Below are positions 48,751-59,700 of a stretch of DNA of 64,000 nt, piece by piece. Where the stretch lies: contig CM060065.1 of the NCBI GenBank assembly GCA_030533445.1, positions 22,457,974 to 22,521,973 of the forward strand. The letters run 5' to 3'. The notes beneath the pieces were generated by a model that did not search any database, was not told where the DNA came from, and saw only the letters and a program-made list of their open reading frames with translations. The DNA comes from Cyprinodon diabolis. Its lineage: Eukaryota > Chordata > Actinopteri > Cyprinodontiformes > Cyprinodontidae. Each line of letters begins with the position of its first letter. Positions within the stretch are counted from its first letter, which is position 1. Both the position numbers and the translations under genes were made by a program.

Positions 48751-49115
48751 CCGGTAACCGAACCTGGACTGTTTCTCTGACCTCGGCTTGGATTCTCCTT
48801 AAGGATTGTTGCTCGATCGGGGTCAGCTATCTTCAGCTCATCATCATTTGAGGTGCTGGAAGCGGCTGCTAACAATCTCCCTTTTGTCTGGGATCGGACT
48901 CGACTTTGAACCACGTCAGTGACGTTTGCTCCTTGTCATTATTAGCCCGATATCCTAGTCACTGACCTGTGTTTTCCACCTCTGCAGGGAATCTAGTTAT
49001 CCGCCCCGCTGACTATCATCTGCTCGCTGAGTTAATTGTTTCAAAATACAGCTTGTTGTAAACTGTCCTGAACTGTCTGTCTGAATATTGGGTCCAAGTT
49101 TCTGAGGTTATAAGT

Positions 49116-49198
49116 TTGTGAGAGTGGAGCTCGAACTCAGAACCTCAAGATTCCAAGCACAATGCCCTAACTACCAGGCCGCCACCCCCGCAAAGATT
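49116..49198 (-). repeat. tRNA-like SINE head
   Basis: Minus strand: ggtggcggcctggtagttag (A-box-like) and gaggttctgagttcgagctc (B-box-like) spaced as in tRNAs, but without a cloverleaf-consistent acceptor stem. So it is read as a SINE head, not a tRNA gene. Confidence 0.45.
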
Positions 49199-50281
49199 TT
49201 TAATCCAGAGCTGCCTCGCATCAATACTATATAATCGATATCTCCACACTTGATGCCTATTTTCTTTACATAGACTGGTCCCATATTGAGAGATATTTGG
49301 GTTACTTACACAGAGATAATGTTGCACTGCAGAAAATAGAAATCCAAATAAGGGAATTGTTTCTTGAATTGAGGAGGTAAGTGAAACACTTTGCTACTGG
49401 AACAACAGAATTTACACTTAAAATAAATCAATTGCATTGTCTTATTTCAAGTGCACATTCCCTAATCCTTTAGGGGTAAATGAACCAATTCCATTGGCAA
49501 CATATTATTTACCTATTCAAATTAAATACATGTAATTTAAGAAAGTTTTACCTATTTCTAGCTCGTTAACTACACCATGAAAATTGGAAGCCTTGCTGAA
49601 GTAATAGATTTAAGAGAGGTGACAATCAGTAGTTTCATGGCAAGAAACACAACACAAGATTTGCTCAAGCAGTCTTAAAGAGGAAAAGAGAGTCTGGTTA
49701 TTTTTTTTTTCTATAGTAAGCCAAGGTCGTCATAAGAGGAACTGTGCTGCTTTGACCCCTTTCATCAATGAATATGTACAAATTGGTTTCTTTACATACC
49801 CAAGTCTTGGGTTTTATTGGAAAAAAGCAACACTTCTTAGTAGAAAATATTACAACTTTTTGTTATGCTTCAGATGTTACTGTGTTGAATTTAACAGAGA
49901 GACAGTGGTTGGGTGTGTGATTAGCTCCCAAGTTCTTGTTCAAAGTGATCATGGGCAGGTCATCAGGAGATCAAGCAAAGGTTCCTCATCACTTGAGATT
50001 TTTCAGAGTAAATTGCTTAATAAGGGTTTGAGGAAGATAAAATATGGGTAGACGAGATGAGTGTCAGCAATGCCGCTTCTATGGTGCATCTAAATATCGA
50101 TCAAAGGATTAAAAAGTCCTGAACAAAAACACTCTCTCAGACGTTGTGGTACCAACAGTAGGACTGAGTCATGGTTGGAAATTCATAGATTTTCAGTTGG
50201 AGGAACGAAAATGGAAATACCCATATCAGGAGAATAGTTTAACAGTTTTGAGAAAAAGTATGAAAATCAAGGTTGAAACAT
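49199..50281. other. unassigned intergenic sequence
   Basis: No gene seen between entrep2 and tjp1; in particular no frame resembling NSMCE3, the neighbour found here in mammals. Confidence 0.5.
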
Positions 50282-50602
50282 TTTGGAGGCTGCACAGTGG
50301 GGGCAGTGGGTAGCGCCGTTGCCAGCCATGGGTCTTTCTGCATGGAGTTTGCATGTTTTCCCTGTGCATGCGTGGGTTTTCTCCGGGTACTCTTATTAAC
50401 AACATGACTGTTGTTAATAAGCTTCTTTAATTTGTCCTCAGGTGTGCATGGTTGTGTAGCTCTGTGTTGCCCTGTGACAGAATGGCGACGTGTCCAGGGC
50501 GGTACCCCGCCTCTATTCCATAGACTGCCGGAGACAGGAAACAGCCCCACCATGACCCTGAAAAGGACTAAACGGGAGAATATGGATGGATGGATAGTAC
50601 CT
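50282..50602 (+). repeat. ubiquitous teleost repeat
   Basis: ggctgcacagtgggggcagt, gtctttctgcatggagtttg, catgcgtgggttttctccgg, ctctgtgttgccctgtgaca and gtgtccagggcggtaccccg are hallmarks of this very abundant fish family. The part around 50395-50420 has an inverted ttattaacaacatga/tgttgttaataa instead of the usual sequence. Confidence 0.8.
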
Positions 50603-52009
50603 AATGTGAACGTTTTTTTCCACCTCTTTTCCCATATGCAAATTTCACCAGAGTCCCCTAAACACTACGATTTATCCTTGTTGCTTGTGCATTATTGTCT
50701 GCTGTCCTTTTCCTTCCACTTAACTTTCCTCAGGTGCCTTTAGCAATGAGCCATTGTAGCTTATCCTCAACTTGGATGTTGGCAATTATGTCTGCTACTT
50801 TTATTCGTTGCTTCCTTGGGCCAAAACAGAACATGTCGATTTAAGAAATGTTTTTCATTCCAATATTCTGAGTTCTGCAGAGTGTGACTATTGGACCTTC
50901 CTTTGTTTCTTTGTCATTGCTGTTTTTATTTATAGTCAACCTTGCAATATAGGTTTTTTTTATTTGATCTTTATCTTAGTTCTTATACAAATAGTGTATT
51001 TTTAGCTTTAAAGTGCTTTATTAATGAATGAGCAATAGAAATCTGTCTTTTCATTAGCCTAAGTCCAAATCATCAAATTTTATAGGAATAAAAACCTGAC
51101 ATGTATCCCTGTCTGATTTCAGTTTCAAACTTCTGAAATAACTGAACTTTACATTGTCATTCAGACTGAGTGATAATAAATGCATCATCAGATTTTTTTT
51201 TTTGCAGATTTAATCTTGTAGTTTATTGTCATCTGCCACCGTTTACTGAAGCATAACATTAGGTCTGACTTTGTGCTGGAAGCTTGTAACTCTCCTGCGA
51301 CAACTAGCGTTAGACTAAGGTATTGCAGAGCTGAAAACTGGCAGAACTTCAAGAAATTGAGTATATCTGATTTAAAGGTGAGCATTGAGGAGGGGGCTTC
51401 ATTTGGCAGCAAATTATATTTATGTAACTAGTGACCTATATTATTTTATTATTTAATTGTTTTTTTTTTTAAAGAAAATAAAGGTAACTCTTGCAGAGAA
51501 ACAGCTGTGTAAATGCATAGTTGCTGAATAAAGGCGCCAGAAGACACTCAAGAAAGTGGAAAAACTGAAAAATGAGCAACAATTAGCTGAAGAAGATGTA
51601 TAAAAAGGGAGAAAATATCTAAAAGAGTGGTCTAGAACAGTTGACTTGAAGCAGAAAAAAGATGGGAACTCAAGAAAAATTATTAAAACAAAAAAAATCT
51701 GAAATTTTAATAGAGCAAAACAGCCAGCTGAAGACAATAACTGAAGAGCAAATGTCTGCTGAAATGTTAAAATAAATTAGGATGTAAAACAGAACCATTT
51801 ATACCCAACTACTAATCTCACCTAAGTTATTTTGTTTTTTAATCAATAATGTAATTAAGTCAGGTGAAATAAGATAAAATGACAGGAATGAGAGTGCAGT
51901 GTAGAAAGCATTATTAAACTTGTGTAACAAAGGAAACCGTATGTTCATATCAACAAACAAGCAAAACATGAAGATAAAAAAAACTTTAGAAAGATCGACA
52001 TAGGTATAT
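50603..52009. other. unassigned intergenic sequence before the tjp1 3' end
   Basis: AT-rich; apart from the coiled-coil-like relic at 51481 nothing is recognised. Confidence 0.45.
51481..51720 (+). pseudogene. degenerate coiled-coil-like coding relic (unidentified)
   Basis: One plus-strand frame reads KVTLAEKQLCKCIVAE, stop, RRQKTLKKVEKLKNEQQLAE EDV, stop, KGRKYLKEWSRTVDLKQKKD. Charged heptad-like composition is unusual for the AT-rich surroundings. No family recognised; it could be chance in an A-rich tract. Confidence 0.2.
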
Positions 52010-53514
52010 AAAACACTTTCCAGTCTTTATTTTAAAAATGATTTTATTTATTAATACAGTGGTAAAAGTGTCGAAGAGGAGAAAAAAAAGTCAGCCACAC
52101 GTGAAGAGCTAATATTCAATTAAAGCTGTGTTATACTAAAAATAAAACTGTATTGGTGTGCCGTACATATTATATTGTCTATTAGTACAAAAATACATTT
52201 AAGGGCACACAATATAGTATCCAGTATCACAAATAAGTGAGGGGGACACCGTCAGAGCACGTTTTAATGTCGTTTAGTTCAAGTACTTATGAGGGCCTCA
52301 AATAAGTAAAAAGTACTTTGTATCCACATCATGTCAATAACTTGGTAGAAAACGGTTCAATGTATTATTGTTGGTTACAGTTCAAAGGCTTGAGGGTATT
52401 TCCAGAATACAAAGAAAACTTGTTCACTTTCTTCTGCTTTTTAATGTTTTCTCTACATTTTATACAAAAAAAAAGAAAGACATACAAAAAGTTCATTTAC
52501 AAAAGAAAGAAAGAAGGCAATATGCTAGCTTTATTTACAGCACTTATCTGTATATTCAGCGATGCATAGCAGATAAAAGAAGAGCTTACCTTTGTTATAT
52601 TTTGCCAACTGTTATCGTGTGCTAAACCCAAGTTTATTTATACAGTGGGTCCACAAAAAAAATGGCAAAAACAACTGACATTATAACATAATTTATTATA
52701 AGTTATGGTTTTTTTTTTCTTTACGAAAAGTGAATAATTTGCAGATAAGGCATCACTGCTTATTTGTTGTGTGAGTGCAAGAATAACCAGGCAGGAAGAG
52801 GAAAAATGTCAGGAAGGAACTGAGGAAGAATATAGAACCTGAGTAAAGAACATGCATAGATCTCCCTCAGGCTGGAAGGAGAAGATGATATGGGGAGGAA
52901 GGCAGGAAGCTACAGGATACCAGAGAAGGAAGAACAAAGAAAGGAGTAAAGGTGTGTTTAAAGTGTGCTGCTTCGATTTTAATGCAGTTTCCTTCAGGGG
53001 ATGCCTGCAAATGTCCCTACATATCTGAAACCTTCTATAAAGCTACCTCAACATGTCCATGATTCTTCATATTCTGTCCGCTGACTTACAAAAAAAAACT
53101 TGGAAACAAACTTCTGCCATTTTAGCATCTCATTTGGATACCTCTAAATTCATATCACATAAACAGACAATTTTCTCAAGCATGTATGCTGCATCGAAAG
53201 CCATCCATTACCTATATATATATATATATATAAATATATATATATTTTTAGAGATGTGGGGCAGGCATCATTTACTTCACATCCAAACTTCCATCAAAAA
53301 GGAGCACAGGTTTGTTTTTCTTGTCTCGCCAACATCTGGGTGCAGTAAACAGCATTGACCGGCTCTCCTTCATACTCCACTTTGTGCTGCATTTGTATGG
53401 CTGGACTGCAGCTGTAGTGCATGTGCAGAGTGTGTGTGTGTTTCAATATGAGTCCATCGCCTTCATTTCTCCCACATTCAGCAGCGCTGTGCCTCCTGGT
53501 CCGTTCGTCCCTCC
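52010..53514 (-). other. tjp1: tjp1 3' untranslated region (extent inferred)
   Basis: Downstream of the TAA, the minus strand has no competing gene. Overlapping AATAAA hexamers occur at 52026-52052, and another lies near 52530, so cleavage near 52.0 kb would give a 3' UTR of about 1.5 kb. A short TA repeat (53213-53245) sits in it. The end point is inference. Confidence 0.5.
53213..53245. repeat. short TA microsatellite
   Basis: TA tract with one AA break, within the presumed tjp1 3' UTR. Confidence 0.85.
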
Positions 53515-53609
53515 TTAAAAGTGGTCAATCAGCACTGACACACAGTTGGCTCCCACAAGGTAGTTAGGGTCTCCGGGGATCGACTTGTTCTGCCAGCTTT
53601 TCGGGTCAC
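53515..53609 (-). CDS. tjp1: tjp1 last coding exon, ZU5 end and stop codon
   Basis: Acceptor ttccatacag, then GTGACCCG. Encodes DPKSWQNKSIPGDPNYLVGA followed by NCVSVLIDHF and TAA. The intron in front is about 4.1 kb and carries a 48-bp TA tract 93 bp from this acceptor. Confidence 0.96.
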
Positions 53610-53697
53610 CTGTATGGAAAATAAATGGGATGTGTTGGTGAGTGCTTAATAGATGGTGAATGAGTGGATCTCCGACACAAATGTAGTCAGATTTTTT

Positions 53698-53753
<56 letters not shown>

Positions 53754-56700
53754 CAACTCTTGATTCAAATGACTTTATCAACAATGAATACAAAATGCCA
53801 TCATTTGCTTTGTAAGGCACATTACTGCGGATGTTTGTGGCCTGCGTCCAAGTGCAGCACCACAAGAGCCCAGTAAAAGCTGTACAGTATTTTTTTATTG
53901 AATGTCTCCAGCCTCTTGTTGAATGCAGATTAAAGCCCAGTCACTGTGAGGTCTAAGTACATGTGCAGCTATAAACACGAAGGGCTGTGCTAAAGAGAAC
54001 CCCCCCAGTAATCGATGAGGGGGATGCAGAAACAGCTCAGCAAAGGTCTGTTGGTATAATGGACAGCCTAGCATTGCTTTACTCTATAGCTGATCTTCCC
54101 CACCTCATAAAACCACACCTAGCATTTCAATTCAGCTCCTATTTCTATGCAAGTATTTTATCAGCCCTCTAATGTTAATAAGCATTCTTGGTGTCAAAGG
54201 TTCTGCTTTTCCCCCTTAATCTTCATAGCTGGGTTGGTTCTGACTTATAGCCCTGCTGTACCTTCACTTTAACATTTAAGAACTTTTTATAAACAAAAAA
54301 ATAAATGAGATCAGTCCATGTGTTTTAGGTGAATTGCATCCTTTTTCTCTGAATGCTTGGAATAGAGCTGCTAGTTTTTTTTTTTTGTTTTTTTTTAAAT
54401 CAACTCACATAATTCAAAGCACTTGCTCGTGTTTGTGTACCCCCTTAAGTTTACCATATGTGTTGTGACTTTATTTTCTTCTAAATCAGAAATAATCAAA
54501 TATTAGTTGCAGATTTTCTAGACATTGAGTGAAATTGGTCACTTTTCTCACCAAGTTTGTGTTACGTGAGCTCCCACTAGTGGTAGAGAGAGAAATCATC
54601 CAAATGAGAGACAGAAAGAAGCCAAAAGATGTTTAAGGATCCTGAACTGTCAAAATTGAGGATGCTGCTAACTTGCACATTTCTGTGTTCTCAAATTTTC
54701 TGGCCAGGAAATTCCCAGTTTGCAGCTGGAGCTGCTGGACTACAGTGGATGACTGTCATTACTTTTTCACAAACAAAAATCAGCATCTTTGGAAGCCGTT
54801 TAACATTTTTAACCCGTTTAAGCACTTTAAAGCTACGTTGACAGTAAAAATGTTTGCTAGTTGTAATGATCAGACAAGGACAGCTGAACATCATTGGAAG
54901 AGCGTAATGTTTACAAAGTTAAACAACTAAAGACCTAGATTATTCGCCAAGAAAAACAAATATATTAAACAATACTTAGTGGGATAATGATCAATCTGGA
55001 GGTCACCCATAAAAACTTCACACAGAAACTTCTGTTCTTTAGGTGCATAAAGTGAACTGACATGGTGAGAGCTTAAAAAGAGAAACTGCACGATGTGAAT
55101 GTTTTTATCAATTCACGGTCTCTTAAACCCAAACGTGGCATTTACCGAGCTTAACTGTATCACACTGGTTCAGACTCAAGTATTAAGAAACCAAAGTGAG
55201 AGCACTGTGGGGAGAAGAAGTAGAAAGGAAAGGGAGGCTGTTAGCCTTCAATAGCAGAGTAAAAGGAGAAAGCAAAGTGAGAAGAAAACCCCAGAAGGAG
55301 GCCCAAGAGGGGCCTAGCTTCACAATAAGGAGATTATGATGCAGGCCCAATAATCCTCCCCCTGATTCTGCAGGACGACAAAGTAAACGGACATTTCTTC
55401 CCGAGCCCTTAGTCCCTTCTTTAAAATGAGGCTAATTAACAGTTAATCCTGACCGCTTTATAAATCGCCGCTGTTTTTGAACTCAGTTAAAAGGAAGGAC
55501 AATATTAGGAGAAAAAGTATGAAACATTGATTTTAAACCTGCTCTGTTCTAACTTAAGAGCTGACAGAAGTTCAGTTATTTCCCACAGGCTTCAGATGAC
55601 ATTTTGTTTTAAAGAAAAGACAGATGAACATGAAGTCAAACACAAGACACAATCACCTTATGTAGATTTACTAGGACTTCTATTATTACTTTTTTTTTAT
55701 TCGATTGACAACTCTTTTTATTTTTTTATCCTATTGTATGTTTGATAGTGAAATTAATACACCTTTACCCTTGTTTAGGGCAAAGCAATGCAATGATCCG
55801 TGCATTTTCAGGGGTGTTCTGTGCAGTGTAAGTTTAAAATACGAGAAACAAATGTTTAGTGTGCTTTAGGTGGAGGAATGTCAAACTAAAGAATTATTCA
55901 ACATTGCTACTGCTAGCTTATTAAAAAGTTTTTATTAAAAAACTGTGAGGTAAAGGCCCTGAGGTTTGATACTCCAGCCTGCAACGGTAGACAAATATCA
56001 ACCAAACCAGGAAGAGGACAGGGGTCGAATACCATAAAAATAACCATGGGTAACAGTCACTTTGAAATCATAAGTAACGAATATATGCATTTTGTCTGAA
56101 GAACTAGTTCTAGTTTGTAGATAACCATGTAAACTCAGTCCAGGGAGTAATGTTGTTAGAAACAAACTGATGCAATGTCTACATAAATCCTGATGAGAAA
56201 TCCGAGCCTCTAGCTGGGCTTAAACCAGTGTTGCGCTCTCTCATTGTTGGACCCTTGGTCTCATCTTGGATGTTTCTTTGTTTTAAATTATAGTAAAACT
56301 ACTGTCTGAATCAAATGCAAACAATACGGTATTTTCTTTGAATTTTCAAGTTGCTCCCTTCATGCAGCTGACAGATAGAGGTGAGGAAAGAGAAAACAGA
56401 GAGCAACATTTTCCAGTGCAAATGTATAGATATATTTTTGTCTGTACAACAGGCAATGACATGCGAGTTAAGACCTCCGCTTTGACTGGTCGCCTTTATC
56501 CACTGCATTTAATTCAGCGCATCAATATAACTGGATTAAACTGTTTGACTCGTTACCAGCCCAACAGACTTAGTGCACTAGTGGAATGTAGTTGAGGGCT
56601 AGGTATAAAGTTGAATGCTGCAGCCATAGTGCCATGGTCAAACCAGTTAGTCATATCATGATTACTGGAATGGTCTTGAAAACAGCATTGCATTGTTTTG

Positions 56701-59700
56701 GTCTTGATCATGACATTGAATAAAATTAATAAAACATGTTTTTTTTCTTTCACCAAACCCCCTGGAATGGCTCTACTTTTTCCTGAAGGGGTAATGTTTA
56801 ATTAATGATTTTCCCAAAGTGTCAAGTAAACTTAATTTCAATCACCTGCTGTCATATTGGAGCTATAAACTAGTTTTGAATGCAAAAACTTCCCGTGCAG
56901 TTAAAAAGAGATAAATCTGGTTCGCTTGTCTGAGATTTCCTTATTTACACTGAAGAGATAACAAAAAAAAACTGACTATAAAAGTATGTTTACCGCTCTC
57001 TAAAAGTCAGAGTCGAAAATAACTCTTTGGTAGATATGAGCTCTAAATATAGATACATGCACCTTCAGCATAAAAGCGAGGTGTCTTTGTGTAACTCTGG
57101 ATTTATTGGGAATGACAGGTCTTATTGGTTATGATGGTGTCCCAGATTCCAGCAGATCTGTAGCAAATACAGAGCTGTTTGTTCTTCAGGTCAGGATTTG
57201 GGTGGCTATGTGAGAAAAATCCCACTGAGCAGAGAAGCATGCACTAAAGCTCTGTCTGATGAAACTCAGTATCGTGCAGCAAAGCATGCAGTGCATGCAA
57301 GTAAAGTGAAATGAGATATAGTTATGAAGTTGGGGGAAAAAAACAGGAGGGAGGTACTGCAGTGGTCCTTCAAAGTAATAAAGCATGTGATGGAAACCAG
57401 TGATACAGCAAATGAAACTGTGTGGGTGAGTTGCCCAGCATAAATAATGACATGAAATAAACCCAAAGCAATAATTTGTGAAAAAGGTAGATTTCTTTTC
57501 CCTTAGGTTGATTCTTCTTGATCATTAAGTTTAAATTCTTAAATATTTGATTTCTGATTAAGAACCAAGACAAGGGAAAAGTTCAGATTAAACAAGTGAC
57601 TGCAAAAAAAAAACCTGCTGAATTTGTCACACAGCCAGCCCAAACGTCCCCAGAAGAGCAGAGAGAGCAAAGCGTACCCGACGAGGAGTCGGAGGATTTT
57701 AGAGCAAAAGACCAACCATCAGGGGTCATTGACGCACAGTGAGGTAAGCGCAGCTCCACAGGCTTCAAGAACTTGAGGCCATGAGGTCCACACATCACCA
57801 GCGGGCTGAGCAAAGTCTCTCCTGTAAACACAAACACACAGCCTAGTTAAACACTCAGTTACATACATTCTAGCAAAAATTATTTTTCATTTGAAATCTA
57901 TAAGGGTTTTCATGGGAGTAGCATCTTATGTTTTTCACATCTGCAAATCTGCATTACTTTAACTTTCTCTTTTTTTTAGATCAGAGTAAGCAGTACGATA
58001 ATGACAGGATGTTACGGGATTTTGTCTGACTCCACAATAGATGGCATGCATATGCTCCATGGAAATACAAATCATGCATAGTTCAGAGCTCTGCTACAAA
58101 CTCAGAGCACATAATGTTGTTATGCAGTTAAACCTTAGGACTTGCAAGGGATGAGAGAATATATTCTGAACACGTTCCCTGCAGGTGTTCCATTTGCTTT
58201 CACTTTGATATGCAGATTAAATGACATCATTTTCTTTTCTAATAGGAATGATCCGACACTACAACCAGCATCTGGATTTATTTAGCATCGCACTTTAGCT
58301 GCAGCTGTGGTGATGTCCAGCTAATCATAAAATAAACCATGGAGCGAACAACATTAAATATTTTACTTTTTAACCTTTTTTTTAAAGAACGCTTAAATAA
58401 TTAATGAAAAACAACAAATATAGAGAAGGTAAAGGTGACAAACAAATGCTTATAAAAACAAAATGCTTATAAAGGTTTGTTAATGGTTAGCATAAAGCTA
58501 ACATACATGTAGTACAGCTAATTAAATGTTGCTTGCTGAAAATCATATGCACTTTTTTTTTAGCAGTATTGACATTTTCTGACTAGAGTACCGTTGCATG
58601 TCGTGTCCCTGTGGCAGAATAAAGCCCAACGCCTGAAACATTAAAGGGAATCATCTCCACTTCCTCCATGTTACTGTGATCAGTTACCTTTCTCCTTGTC
58701 CAGCGGTGGCAGGATGCTGTTGTCTCTGCAGACCTTGAAGTAGATCTCCTGCTCAACTCCGTCGGGAATGGCGCCCTGCGGGATAATTATGCTGACACCT
58801 GTCTCAATGGAGCTCAGGACACCGCCGTTACTGTTGAAGATACCGCGAGCTGTTGCGACCACAGTGTGACCCTCATCTTCATCCTCATCGTCTTCCAAGG
58901 CGCTCGGGCTGGGAGATGGGACACATTCACTTTAAGTCTCCCTGTAGAATGAGCTTTGGTGTAATTTGGACTCAGTCTGATTTTATTACCTCACAGGGAT
59001 GGCCTTGGGCACAGCATTGACGTTATTCTGCTGGTGTTTGGGGCGATTATCCACTGTGCGAGTGAAAGTGTCCACGCCGCTGTCATGGTCTGCATTTTGA
59101 GGCTGTGCTGGAATCTGAGGCTTTACTGGACTGGAGCTTGGACCCTGATCATCAAGTATACGTGATAAACAGTTAGTAAATCCTTATTAAACCTCGACAT
59201 AAATAACACTTTTACTGCAACATTTAATCCTCCTTTGGGATTAATAAAGTATCTTTAATCGAATTAGATATTTTTCTGATCTCCGATTAGTACTGTAATT
59301 TAAAACAGATATATCTCCTAAAATAATCTATTTACCTTTGGAGCAATCTCTGGTTTGTCGTTGGGCAGAAGATTGTGGTTAAATTTTGGACTGTCAAACA
59401 TCCGTGAAAAAGGTTTGGCTGAGGTGGTGAAGGGCTTGGGAACAAAGCGGTTGTAGCTAGATGGCGCCCCTGAGCTGGGAAGCGTCTTTGGAGGCTGCTC
59501 GCTTGTGCCATTAACTGGAGACTTTTCAGGGAAACTCTTCTGAGGCAGAAAGTTGCTCTGGACAGTGTTTTCTCGGCCTGGAGGCTTAGCTGTTGGAGAG
59601 CCGTGCAATGCAAAGTGAGGTGAAGAGAAAAAAAAACCATCAAAAAATGCTCCACGGTGCAAGATCTAATGAGGATGTCTATACATCAGCCAATTTCTAC

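Larger units (their letters stand above)
47492..49080 (+). repeat. LTR-like repeat split by a hAT insertion
   Basis: Starts tgtcatgatcctggcgctgg and resumes after the hAT element (47784-48750) with cgaacctggactgtttctct. Left part is collinear with 40489-40640. Right border uncertain. Confidence 0.5.

Noticed and set aside
49116..49198. Possible tRNA gene
   Set aside because: A- and B-box-like words exist, but no convincing acceptor or anticodon stems; a SINE head is more likely.
57266..57573. Short minus-strand frames in the tjp1 intron
   Set aside because: Between a good donor and the next exon's acceptor, no ZO-1 similarity, AT-rich; intron.
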